Source: Microcaldota archaeon (GTDB lineage: Archaea > Micrarchaeota > Micrarchaeia > Micrarchaeales > Micrarchaeaceae). From it: 58,433 nt of DNA. Below are positions 32,196 to 40,918 of the stretch, piece by piece (the first letter of the stretch is position 1; each line of letters begins with the position of its first letter). A program made the translations under genes and the position numbers. The notes below the pieces were generated by a model that did not search any database, had not been told where the DNA came from, and saw only the letters and a program-made list of their open reading frames with translations. The DNA lies in NCBI GenBank assembly GCA_030040895.1, contig JASHSJ010000002.1, positions 1 to 58,433 of the forward strand, written 5' to 3'.

Positions 32196-34714
32196 ACAAC
32201 CACGCTCACGTTGTATTCCGCGCTCTGCCCAGTTATGTTAAGCAGAACAGTTGCTGATGCCCTGCTGACCTGTGTGGATGCGAGCAGCGTAGGAGGAATA
32301 AAGTTCATACTTCCGTATGCTATGTTGCTCGGGAATGCGGTGTTGAACAACCCGCCGTAATCGTTAGTATCTCCTTCGAGAGGCCAAAATCCTACTAGCG
32401 GCTGGCCGGAAATCGGCTGGCCTGCAATGCCGGATTGATACAATGACAGTATCTGGTTTGTTGATAAGGATGTGTTGTAGAACTGCACTCCTGTTATCGT
32501 GCCGTTCATGTAGCCGTATGATCCATAGGATCCGCCTATGTATAGGGGCCCTACGGGGGCTGACAGGCTCAGTGGCACGTTGCACACTAGGCTGCCATTC
32601 ACATACAGCAGTACTTTCGATGAAGCCAATTCCTCCGTAACGAAGTACCACTGGTTGAAATTATAATTTGACGGACTTGAACATGCCTGCGATGATCCTC
32701 CGCTTATTGTGTTCACTGCGAAGTCCATTTGCGTCGCAGTAGTCCAAACTCCGGCCGGTATGGCTTCAAGCGCTATCGCTGAGCCGCTGCCGCTTGGCGC
32801 TTCCCATATCTGGTCGCCGAGAGAACCTGAGGCCGGGTTCTTGCTCATCGGCACCACGTTTACCCATCCGCTTATGGTAAGCGCGTTGTACGATGACATC
32901 GCGGTATTTGACGACTGCACCGACAGCGATGAACCGCCAGGGGCATTGAACCTAGCGAGGTCGAGCGAAGACGCATACTGGTTGTTTATGAACATTCCTA
33001 TCCTGCCGCCTGGATACAGAACGCTGAATATCTTGTTTGCGCAGGCTGCCTGTCCCCTCACGTACATCTCGGCGAGCGCGGCCAGCACGCTTTGCTGCGG
33101 GTCCGCCTTGCACATGCCGAATGCGTACAGCGTGTTTCCGACTACGACGTAGGCATTGCCATAAGCAAGCGCCACGTCCCCATACTGATGCGACACCTGG
33201 CTTGACGGAAGCGTGAGATTCCACATCGGTGCGCCACCCTGCTGCTGGAATCCCTGCAGGACATTGCCTGACAGCGCGTATATTATCTGGCTAAGCGCCG
33301 GCGTGACGTTGTAGTTGTTTGTTGGCGTTTTCGCGGATAGCAGCTGCACAGAGTTTGAAGATGTAGTGAACCCGTATATTCCGTTCGAGGTCTGCGCGTA
33401 GGCCGCGAGCCCGTCTGTTGCCACGCCTCCCACGAAATTAGCGCTTAGCTGCCTGACCCACATTATGGTCCCACCCGAAGAGATCATGTACATGTAGCTG
33501 CCGCTTTCGATTATGCTGAAGTTGGCCGCAGCTGCGGGTATTGTAGAGACCGTGTTTCCGAACCTCCCCTTCGCCGTCCATACGTTAGTCAGGACCGTGG
33601 GTCCCAGCACGTATCCACCGAACAGCGCGTTTGAACTCGTGGTTCCATTGTAGGCGCCGTAGAAAATTCCTGATGAGTATGCAAGCGTTGCCTCGTATGC
33701 CCCAGATCCGGACGGATATTTTGATGTTGGAACCTGCAACACCTCCTGCCACTGGCTGAGCTGGCCAGATACGGTGTCCTTTACAACGACGAAGAAGGTG
33801 TTTGCAGGAGGAGTTACCGGCGTTACAGTAAGCGAAGTTCCTGAGCCTAGCGCATTGGTGGTGCACGCTGCGAGCGCAGTAGAGTTGAGCGGCAATGATA
33901 CGCACTCATACAAAGTCAGCGCGTTGTTTGAAGTGTATTTGTAGACGTAGCTGTCAGGAGCGCCTGTTATGACAGGCCCTATGGCTCCGTCTATCCCGCC
34001 TATATTCAGAACTGGACCACCTCCAACCGGGGTGCCGTTCATTGGATAGAGCAGCATAGACTGGCTCTGCAAATACCCTCCTTCTATTGTCAGCGGCGAA
34101 GTCTGCACGTAGGTTGAACCGGGGCTTCCACCAGGCCTGACAAATGTTGACCATACCAGAGAATTAGACTCGCTTATGGCATTGAGGTATCCGGCAGTAT
34201 TGGCAGTTATTATAATGTGATTGTAGAATACTGGACCGGTCGAGAACGGCCCTCCGAGCAGCGTGTTTACGACTACGGCGCCGGTTGTGGCGTTGATACC
34301 GTAGAGCCTCGACGAGCCGATGCCAGCGTTCGTGGTGAAGAATACCATACCATCTGCAACAACTGGATTCGGATATATCGTGTTTGGCGCGGCAAACTGG
34401 AACATCAGGTCAGGACCGACCGGCGCAAACGAATACGTGGATGAATTCAGGGCCCCGTTCTGCCCGTACTGCGGCCAGGAATACTGCGATGATGCAAACC
34501 CCAGGGTGGCAAAGCTTGCGTACTGGACGTTCTGCGATATCTGACCCATCGTGGTCTGCGACATTGTCTGCAGCACGCTGTACGCAGTTGATGCGCTCGC
34601 CTGATACGATGCCGGGGCTATGTAATATGAATAAACGAGTATCGTCACCGCAGCGCTGGCTACTATGAGCGAGAAGATCGCATCAGTAGTAAATATGAAG
34701 CCCTTCATTTGCAT
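32186..34714 (-). CDS. Giant pilin-like protein with PQQ-type propeller and LamG domain
   Basis: The 842-residue protein begins MQMKGFIFTTDAIFSL, a short leader plus a hydrophobic helix. Residues about 95-530 have PQQ/quinoprotein-like propeller repeats (VADGMVFFTT, LYGINATTGAV, LNAISESNSLVWS). A LamG lectin domain covers about 600-760 and is followed by WPLEGDTNDYGG. The start is ATG 34714 or GTG 34717, directly after the preceding stop. It overlaps the next gene by a few bases, so translation is coupled. Confidence 0.78.
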   Translation of the reverse strand: MQMKGFIFTTDAIFSLIVASAAVTILVYSYYIAPASYQASASTAYSVLQTMSQTTMGQISQNVQYASFATLGFASSQYSWPQYGQNGALNSSTYSFAPVGPDLMFQFAAPNTIYPNPVVADGMVFFTTNAGIGSSRLYGINATTGAVVVNTLLGGPFSTGPVFYNHIIITANTAGYLNAISESNSLVWSTFVRPGGSPGSTYVQTSPLTIEGGYLQSQSMLLYPMNGTPVGGGPVLNIGGIDGAIGPVITGAPDSYVYKYTSNNALTLYECVSLPLNSTALAACTTNALGSGTSLTVTPVTPPANTFFVVVKDTVSGQLSQWQEVLQVPTSKYPSGSGAYEATLAYSSGIFYGAYNGTTSSNALFGGYVLGPTVLTNVWTAKGRFGNTVSTIPAAAANFSIIESGSYMYMISSGGTIMWVRQLSANFVGGVATDGLAAYAQTSNGIYGFTTSSNSVQLLSAKTPTNNYNVTPALSQIIYALSGNVLQGFQQQGGAPMWNLTLPSSQVSHQYGDVALAYGNAYVVVGNTLYAFGMCKADPQQSVLAALAEMYVRGQAACANKIFSVLYPGGRIGMFINNQYASSLDLARFNAPGGSSLSVQSSNTAMSSYNALTISGWVNVVPMSKNPASGSLGDQIWEAPSGSGSAIALEAIPAGVWTTATQMDFAVNTISGGSSQACSSPSNYNFNQWYFVTEELASSKVLLYVNGSLVCNVPLSLSAPVGPLYIGGSYGSYGYMNGTITGVQFYNTSLSTNQILSLYQSGIAGQPISGQPLVGFWPLEGDTNDYGGLFNTAFPSNIAYGSMNFIPPTLLASTQVSRASATVLLNITGQSAEYNVSVVVWR

Positions 34715-34717
34715 CAC

Positions 34718-35278
34718 TCATGCTGTGCCCAGGTTCGTGCCAGTCCACAGGTATGTGCTGACCTTGACGGGAATGCCGTTCATCACGCCGTTGCGGTCCT
34801 GCACTGCTATCGTAACCGCGTTGTTGGTTGCGGGGTTAGAGCCTATGGTTATGTTTATTGTCTGCCCCTTGATTATTATAAAGTAGTCGTAGCTGATGCC
34901 GAGCATCTGCTTTGTGGCACCGTAGTCGTAGTTCGACATTGCTGCCAGCGCGTAGACCTTAGACGATGAAAGTGTGCTGTTGAGCGTGGAGCCAGCCAAG
35001 CCCACGCTCACGTTGCTCCAAGTTATGGTGTTGGTGACGTTTACCACTCCCTGCCAGTTGCCAGGATATCCGGGCTCGAAAATCCTCTGCGCGAGCACTG
35101 AGGCCTGGAGCTGCAGCAGAGATGCGCCTCCGCCGCTGGCTATCGCGAGCTGGTTGTTTATGCCATACCATGTGACTACTATCACGGTTATGGAAAAGCT
35201 GAATATCACTATAGCGAATATTATGTCAAAGCTCCAGAACTGGCCCCTCAGCGCATGCCACCCTAGACATCGTTTCAT
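34718..35278 (-). CDS. Pilin-like protein (pseudopilin size)
   Basis: The 186-residue protein starts at ATG 35278 (MKRCLGWHALRG, then QFWSFDIIFAIVIFSF). It has the class III/type IV pilin pattern of basic leader, Gly at the cut site and a hydrophobic assembly helix (about 17-40). The remaining 145 residues are beta-rich. The longer frame to 35602 is antisense read-through into the upstream gene and is not supported. It is the only normal-sized pilin in the run and could be the core subunit carrying the giant lectin pilins. Confidence 0.75.
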   Translation of the reverse strand: MKRCLGWHALRGQFWSFDIIFAIVIFSFSITVIVVTWYGINNQLAIASGGGASLLQLQASVLAQRIFEPGYPGNWQGVVNVTNTITWSNVSVGLAGSTLNSTLSSSKVYALAAMSNYDYGATKQMLGISYDYFIIIKGQTINITIGSNPATNNAVTIAVQDRNGVMNGIPVKVSTYLWTGTNLGTA

Positions 35279-35280
35279 TT

Positions 35281-38139
35281 TCACACCGGTATCGTAATCC
35301 TTGCGGTTGGAGGCAGACCCGCTGAATACAGCTGCTGTATCTGCGTGGTGGAAAGCACTCCGTTGTAAACTTGCGCATCCAGAACGCTGCCGTTCATGTA
35401 CTCGGAACCTGTGCCTGAATAGCCTATCTTCCATCCGGTGCTCTGCGATGATATGGTAAGGGTGTTGTAGCCTATTGCTACGCCGTTTACATACACTATC
35501 TCCACGCCAGATCCAACCGTTGCCATCACCATATACCACTGGCCCGGATTCAGGCTGTACGAAAATATCGTATTTGCACTGTCGCTCCAGTCGTGGAAGC
35601 AAAGCTGCAGCTTGGTACCGCAGGTTCCCACGCCATACGCGCCATACTTGGCCATCAGCCAGTTGAACTTTGCGCCAGAAGCCGAGGTCGCCGGCCCATT
35701 ATATCTGACCCATCCTCCGAACGTCACAGATGATAACTTGAGCGACGCGGCATTCGGAATGCTCACGTAGCTGGAGGCGGCCGGGCTGAACACCGGAAAC
35801 GCAGACTGGTTTACCTGCTTTGCGAGGCTTACCGCGGTATTCTGGAATGCTACGCCAGATCCTACGCTCGCCGGATTATTGTTTTTGCTGAAGTCGCTGC
35901 CGCTGCCGTCGAGGGGCCACCATCCAACCAAGCCAGCATTGTCCAGCGGAGCCCCCGATATTCCCTCACCGACAAGATAGTTTATCTGCGTCTGGTTGAG
36001 AGACGTGGAGTAGAGCTGCACATTGGTTATCATGCCATTGAACACTCCTGTTCCGGCAGACCAAGGAGTGCTGCCTATTGTGAAGCTGTTAGTCCCTCCT
36101 ATCAAAAGCCCTGGGGATAGGTCGGATTCGCTCACGAGAGTCTGGTTCAGGTAAGCAGCAGCGATTCCGCTCTGGCCATTGTATTCTGCAGTTATCATGA
36201 CCCAGTTGCCAGTGGTTAGCAGCGGTATGGTGCACAGGCCAAGCGAGCCCAGTGCCTTCTGATTCACATACATTATATTGCACTCGCTCGGGTCGTTGGC
36301 CAGCACCGCGAATCCGTCGGCCGGGCCCGTCCTATCATTTCCGCCGTCGCCGAAAATTGCAGATGTGCCGCCCGACCCTGGGCCAGCCTCGTTTATCCAA
36401 GTCACCACCGTGAAGCTGTCATTCTGCAGCAGCGCATTGTAGGCGCTTATCTGCGATATTGTTGCATAGTTGCTGGACGATGAGGTGCCGGGGAACTTCG
36501 CAGGCGAAAGGCTGGTGCTGTTGACCGACTTGCTCCATGCAAGGTTGGATGCGGTGCCGAAATTGTAACCTCCGCTGAGGTCATGTATTATGTTCCCGGT
36601 TCCCTCGTTCAGTGGCCACCATCCTGTGAGATTCGATACTGTGGTAAGGTTGCCGTTGAATCCTACGGCAGTTACTGTTATCGCATTCGTAGTTCCGTTC
36701 GAGTCAAGGAATATGGTTGCCTGGCCAGGCGGATCGCCGGCCGTATTGTTGTTGAAGCTGAACGTTATCGCGTTTTCATCAGAGTACGAATAGCCGTTGG
36801 CTGGAGTTGTTGCAGGCCTTGGCCCCGGATTGAATATGGCTACGCTGGACAACACACCAGCAGTAGAATATGCGCCAGCGAAGTACTGCCCGAACGGCGA
36901 CAATGAATAGGAGTTGCCGAACGTTGATCCCAATACCTCAAGCTGTGCTACGGTCCTGAACCTTGCCAGGTAGGGGGTCGCGGAGTTACCGAATCCGGAA
37001 TAGTCAAGCGTGTCTCCATTGAGCTTGTACCATAGGCTGACATTGCCTATGTTTATGGGCGCCCCGTTTATGCCCTCCTTGTAAAGACCGGCTATCTGGG
37101 CAGTTGAGAGTGATGCGTTGTATATCTGAAGGTTTGTTATGCCAAGCCCCGGGGAGAGCGAGCTTGCCATGCCGGAGTATACGCTGCCCACGTTTACTCC
37201 TACGCCTATCTCGTTCGTGCCAAGATTATTCTCTCCCTGAATGCCCACGCCGGTCTGGCTCAGGTTGTCAAGGTAGAAATTGTATGTTCCTGTCTGGTAG
37301 CCACAGCCGCTGCAGCTGACTCCTATAAAAACCCAGGGGCCCATCGGCGCGTTGGTTGGAGGGTTTGTCTGGTATACCTCGCCGTAAAGCTGGTTCGTCA
37401 CGTTTATGCTCATGCCGTAGTTCTGCGACAGCGACAGCTTGTACGAATTTCCCAGCAGCGTATTTCCCTCGCTGTAGACCACCGCATTGGTTGCTATGGC
37501 ATTAGACGCCACCCACGCGGTAAGCGTGTACGAGGAAGCGTAGTCTATGGGCGCATTTCCTGGAAGGGTGGCGTAGATGTAGTTGACGTTGTTGAATGAC
37601 GCGTATTCGGTTATCTTGGGGTTTCCGAACCATATGTTGCCCAGCTGCGTGCCCGTGGGAAATGGCTTTTCATCGACGTATATGGTTCCTTGCTGGTTGT
37701 ATACGCTAACTCCACCGGAATACGTCTGGACCGAGTACAGTATTATGTTGTTTGAACTTCCGAGCAACGCAGTGCCGTTGATTATGAGGTTTCTTACTCC
37801 GCTGAAGCTCTCCGCGGATATAACCTGGCTGCCAAGCGTCTGGTTCACTATCACTATTCCTGTGCTCGTTATTATTATGTTATAGGGAGATGCCCCTGCC
37901 GGCTCAGTTATCAGTATGGTAGTGTTGTAGCCGTTTCCCGCCGCAAGCGCCTGGTTGAGCGTCTGCGATATGCTCTGGGCAACGAGCTGCAGGTAAGAAT
38001 AATCCTGCTCATTCAGTGTGGCAGCCCTCTGGTTTACCACAAGTGCGAAGAGGAAGACGAATATGACAAGCACGAAGGAATACACGACTATGAATTCTAT
38101 CGCTATCTGCGCTCTGGTTCCCCCCTCCATCAAATCCAT
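35281..38139 (-). CDS. Giant class III signal-peptide protein with three LamG domains
   Basis: The 952-residue protein has the leader GGTRAQIAIEFIVVYS and hydrophobic helix (about 10-36), an extended pilin-like helix to about 65, then three LamG/ConA-like domains (about 190-350, 500-690 and 770-945). They are punctuated by motifs LWYKLNGDTLDYSG, LTGWWPLNEG and VGWWPLDGSGSDFS. It heads the minus-strand run and ends 2 nt before the small pilin gene. Likely an adhesin or minor pilin at a filament tip. Confidence 0.8.
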   Translation of the reverse strand: MDLMEGGTRAQIAIEFIVVYSFVLVIFVFLFALVVNQRAATLNEQDYSYLQLVAQSISQTLNQALAAGNGYNTTILITEPAGASPYNIIITSTGIVIVNQTLGSQVISAESFSGVRNLIINGTALLGSSNNIILYSVQTYSGGVSVYNQQGTIYVDEKPFPTGTQLGNIWFGNPKITEYASFNNVNYIYATLPGNAPIDYASSYTLTAWVASNAIATNAVVYSEGNTLLGNSYKLSLSQNYGMSINVTNQLYGEVYQTNPPTNAPMGPWVFIGVSCSGCGYQTGTYNFYLDNLSQTGVGIQGENNLGTNEIGVGVNVGSVYSGMASSLSPGLGITNLQIYNASLSTAQIAGLYKEGINGAPINIGNVSLWYKLNGDTLDYSGFGNSATPYLARFRTVAQLEVLGSTFGNSYSLSPFGQYFAGAYSTAGVLSSVAIFNPGPRPATTPANGYSYSDENAITFSFNNNTAGDPPGQATIFLDSNGTTNAITVTAVGFNGNLTTVSNLTGWWPLNEGTGNIIHDLSGGYNFGTASNLAWSKSVNSTSLSPAKFPGTSSSSNYATISQISAYNALLQNDSFTVVTWINEAGPGSGGTSAIFGDGGNDRTGPADGFAVLANDPSECNIMYVNQKALGSLGLCTIPLLTTGNWVMITAEYNGQSGIAAAYLNQTLVSESDLSPGLLIGGTNSFTIGSTPWSAGTGVFNGMITNVQLYSTSLNQTQINYLVGEGISGAPLDNAGLVGWWPLDGSGSDFSKNNNPASVGSGVAFQNTAVSLAKQVNQSAFPVFSPAASSYVSIPNAASLKLSSVTFGGWVRYNGPATSASGAKFNWLMAKYGAYGVGTCGTKLQLCFHDWSDSANTIFSYSLNPGQWYMVMATVGSGVEIVYVNGVAIGYNTLTISSQSTGWKIGYSGTGSEYMNGSVLDAQVYNGVLSTTQIQQLYSAGLPPTARITIPV

Positions 38140-38177
38140 AGTACTTAAAAAGGAATTAATAAAGCCTTAATGATTTC

Positions 38178-38450
38178 TTACTTCTTCCCGGGGATCTGGG
38201 ACCTGAGCTCCGATATGCTTTCATCAAGCTCGTCTATGGCCTTCGAGAGCACCGATGCTGCCTTCTTCTTTCCTGTCTTCAGGACAAGGGTGGGCCTTCC
38301 CACTTCAGGATGCTCCTTGTTAACTCCAGCAAATTCCACGTCATCGCTCTGGAGCAGCTGCCCCGCGACAAGATCTGGTATGGTGTAGTCGTTGGTCTCA
38401 AACTCAAGTATGATCTCGTTGTTCTCGCTCTTTATCACGTTGACCTTCAT
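38178..38450 (-). CDS. rpoL: DNA-directed RNA polymerase subunit L
   Basis: The 90-residue protein is the archaeal Rpb11/AC19-type subunit: NDYTIPDLVAGQLL near residues 20-33 and VEFAGVNKEHPEVGRPTL near 38-55. It pairs with RpoD in the assembly platform of RNA polymerase. The upstream 38475-38535 segment is extremely T-rich on the plus strand and probably holds its promoter. Confidence 0.96.
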   Translation of the reverse strand: MKVNVIKSENNEIILEFETNDYTIPDLVAGQLLQSDDVEFAGVNKEHPEVGRPTLVLKTGKKKAASVLSKAIDELDESISELRSQIPGKK

Positions 38451-38533
38451 GGATTCACTCTTTTATCGCCATATTATGCAATTTACGTTTTTGTTTTATT
38501 TATTTTATTTATCTTATTTATTTTTTATATTTT

Positions 38534-39163
38534 TTATGCAAGATGCTTCTGTATCTCGCTTATGTTGTTGTACAGCGTGCTGATCTTCCTTGTTTCCGAG
38601 TGCTTGCACCTGGTGCACGTTAGTACACCGTGCCTGTCCCGCGATGGCTGCATCGGAGAACCACAGAGCTCGCAGATCTTGTACACCACCCCAGTTTCAT
38701 CGTCTCTTATGCCCAGTGTATATATCTCTGGGTCGTCAAATAGCACCTTCGCGAATATCACGTCGCCTACGCCGCACTGCTTCGGGGGCTTTTCCTCCAT
38801 GTTCCTTCCCGGCGGGCCGCCGAACCTGCCCATGGGCCTCCCCGCCCTCTCGGCAACTATCTTGCCGTCCTTTATTGCCACGTATTCAATGCCGTTGGCC
38901 TTTACCACGTTGTCTATCTTCACAAAGACCACGGATCTCACGTCCGCAACAACTGTTCCTATCACGTGCATGCCCCTCTTTATCGTTTTTATCTCGCTGC
39001 CAGGATTGACGACCGATATTCTTCCATCACTTATCTGCACTTTCCCGAATATCGATGACCTTATCGTGCCCTTGTCAAGATACGTATTGTCTGATGGGGC
39101 CAGCTCTTCCTCAGCGCCAAGCGTGTCCCCAGGCGCAACTATTTTCCCTTCTTCGACCGCCAT
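38534..39163 (-). CDS. csl4: Exosome complex RNA-binding subunit Csl4
   Basis: The 209-residue protein has the Csl4 layout: an N-terminal domain (VAPGDTLG), an S1-type RNA-binding domain in the middle, and a C-terminal zinc ribbon (CELCGSP and CTRCKHS). Csl4 forms part of the cap of the archaeal exosome and feeds RNA to the Rrp41/42 ring. An Arg/Gly-rich loop (GRPMGRFGGPPGR) interrupts the S1 domain and looks like an insertion. Confidence 0.93.
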   Translation of the reverse strand: MAVEEGKIVAPGDTLGAEEELAPSDNTYLDKGTIRSSIFGKVQISDGRISVVNPGSEIKTIKRGMHVIGTVVADVRSVVFVKIDNVVKANGIEYVAIKDGKIVAERAGRPMGRFGGPPGRNMEEKPPKQCGVGDVIFAKVLFDDPEIYTLGIRDDETGVVYKICELCGSPMQPSRDRHGVLTCTRCKHSETRKISTLYNNISEIQKHLA

Positions 39164-39445
39164 TGCATCACATGAATAAACAGAACAAACAGCAGTAGTA
39201 TTGGCTCAGCAAAGGATTTAATACCTTTGATGAAGGAGCGGGGGATGAAGCCGGGCCTGGCCAACGTGATATTCAAAGATGTAAAGATGAGCGCAATCGG
39301 GGTAAAACAGCATTCTGGAAGCCAATGTGCATGAGGTTCGGGAATCCCCAATTTCATCAAATACGCCGATACCTCGATACTGCATTATGGCATGGTATAG
39401 GTAGGTTTACCGATATCTTTAAATATTTAGTAAACTATAAATCTA
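39164..39445. other. Intergenic region between csl4 and the T4SS-like operon
   Basis: About 300 nt without a convincing gene. It holds divergent promoter sequences. A 34-codon plus-strand frame (39230-39334, beginning MKERGMKPGL) follows a TATA-like aaaggatttaatacc but has no other support. A TATAAAT-like box at 39435-39442 sits 27-34 nt before ATG 39469. Confidence 0.5.
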
Positions 39446-39459
39446 TTTACCTAGGTAAA
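39446..39459 (+). promoter_or_regulatory. Perfect 14-bp palindrome before the T4SS-like operon
   Basis: TTTACCTAGGTAAA lies between the TATA-like box and the first start codon (39469), 9 nt before it. Related half-sites (TTTACC, GGTAGG, AGTAAA) occur at 39400-39435. A repressor operator is likely. The wHTH regulator gene at the far end of the operon is a candidate binder. Confidence 0.6.
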
Positions 39460-39468
39460 AGTGATTGT

Positions 39469-39861
39469 ATGAGACTGCTATTGAACGCAAGGCGTGTGAT
39501 AGAGGCGATAGCGCGGATTTCGATGCCGTTGGCCATGATGCTGCTGATCCTCATCAGGCCGGCGTATGGCGCTGTGATGTATTTCCAGGTGACCCCCGAG
39601 CTTGACCAGGTCAAGGCCGTGCTCTCGAGCGTTGGCCCGTCGCTGAGCGGAATACTGTTCGTGGTGGCAGGCATAATGTATGCGATAGGCCAGATGCTGC
39701 CGCCGGAGAAGAAAGCGCAGTTCCATACAACCGCGGTCAATATAATAATAGGTGCCATAGTAGTCGGTGTTCTAAGCGTTGCCTCGACGTCCCTCTCCAT
39801 AGCCACCTCGCACCTCCTGAACAACGTAACGGTAAACAGCACCGTCAACAGCACGGGATGA
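39469..39861 (+). CDS. VirB2/TrbC-like pilin subunit
   Basis: From ATG 39469 the protein is 130 residues: an N-terminal signal-like helix ending near PAYGA (about residue 35), a short loop, then two hydrophobic helices (about 55-74 and 88-115) split by a charged PPEKKAQF turn. This is the shape of VirB2/TrbC pilins of type IV secretion systems. Sequence similarity is weak, so the call rests on topology and on the VirB4-like ATPase in the same operon. The frame reaching back to 39325 includes the promoter and is not supported. Confidence 0.62.
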   Translation: MRLLLNARRVIEAIARISMPLAMMLLILIRPAYGAVMYFQVTPELDQVKAVLSSVGPSLSGILFVVAGIMYAIGQMLPPEKKAQFHTTAVNIIIGAIVVGVLSVASTSLSIATSHLLNNVTVNSTVNSTG

Positions 39862-39865
39862 GAAA

Positions 39866-40918
39866 TTGGCATTTGCTGGTTATGACATAGGCATGAGTTT
39901 GATAGCGATAATGCTTGCAGTGGCTGGGATACTGCTGGGGCTGGGGTACGCGCTCGGTGACAAGAGGCTCAAAGAGTTTGGAATGTCGGAGCTTTATCAG
40001 TCACTGATAAACGCTGCTATACTTGGATCACTGATACTCGCTTTCGGGCCTTCCGGGATCATAACGAATACGATAAATTCGCTAAGCGCTGGAGTACAGC
40101 CGCAGTCCTGTTCCGCGTATTTTGATGGAAACTCCGCGCTGTGCTTCTCGTACGCTTACCTTGCTGGAAACACGACGGTTCAGGTATACAACAACACTGT
40201 GCTCTCCTTGAGGACATCCACTGCGGGGATGCTGGTAGCATCCTCGGGGCTGTACATACTGATAGGCACGCTGGCTTCTGTAAAAGTCGAGGCCGGGTTC
40301 ATAGCGTTCGGGCTTCAGGGTCTCACGGTTTTCATGGGTCCGCTCAAGGCAATAACGGACTTCCTTACCTTTGCAATCCTGTCCATAATAGCGCAGGCTG
40401 TTATACTCAAGTTCATAGGTGTCACTGCAATCTCCACGCTGCTGCCCGTCGGACTTGTACTCAGGACGTTCTACTTCACTAGGGCTCTCGGAGGCTCGAT
40501 AATAGCCATTACCATAGGATTTTTCGCGATATTGCCAATGACGTACGTAATGGGGGCGATAATGCTCAACGACTTCTCCGGATATAACCAGGCCCAGCTG
40601 TTTGCAAATGCGGACAGCGCGCTCAGCTCGACATCATCGGGATCAGCCGGCGGGCTGGCTGATGGCTCGCTGAGCTCAATCCCGTCAAATCCCAACTCCA
40701 TAACGATAGGCACGGTAGCCAGCATAAGCGCGCTGCTAGAAGGGGCATCCAACGCCCTCTCCTCGCTCATAGACTATGTTGGCGACGCAATAGCATTCAT
40801 AGTGCTGCAAGTATTCCTGTTGCCCACAATGTCACTGATACTCACAGTAATATCAATAAGGGAGCTGGCGAGGCTGCTTGGTTCCGAAATCACATTCGGG
40901 AGGTTTGACGTGTTCTGA
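39866..40918 (+). CDS. Polytopic membrane protein, VirB6/TrbL-like candidate
   Basis: The 350-residue protein has about seven hydrophobic segments and an extracellular-like loop with two Cys and N-glycosylation sequons (QPQSCSAYFDGNSALC) near residues 75-90. VirB6/TrbL proteins form the inner-membrane core of type IV secretion systems. Position between pilin and VirB4-like genes supports the role; sequence alone does not prove it. The start is TTG 39866 or ATG 39893. Its stop overlaps the next start (TGATG). Confidence 0.6.
   Translation: MAFAGYDIGMSLIAIMLAVAGILLGLGYALGDKRLKEFGMSELYQSLINAAILGSLILAFGPSGIITNTINSLSAGVQPQSCSAYFDGNSALCFSYAYLAGNTTVQVYNNTVLSLRTSTAGMLVASSGLYILIGTLASVKVEAGFIAFGLQGLTVFMGPLKAITDFLTFAILSIIAQAVILKFIGVTAISTLLPVGLVLRTFYFTRALGGSIIAITIGFFAILPMTYVMGAIMLNDFSGYNQAQLFANADSALSSTSSGSAGGLADGSLSSIPSNPNSITIGTVASISALLEGASNALSSLIDYVGDAIAFIVLQVFLLPTMSLILTVISIRELARLLGSEITFGRFDVF

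Noticed and set aside
35279-35602. N-terminal extension of the small pilin gene
   Set aside because: The extension is Arg/His-rich antisense-like sequence lying inside the 952-residue gene; the pilin leader begins at ATG 35278.
39230-39334. 34-codon plus-strand ORF after a TATA-like sequence
   Set aside because: No coupling, motif or other support; left as a note in the intergenic entry.
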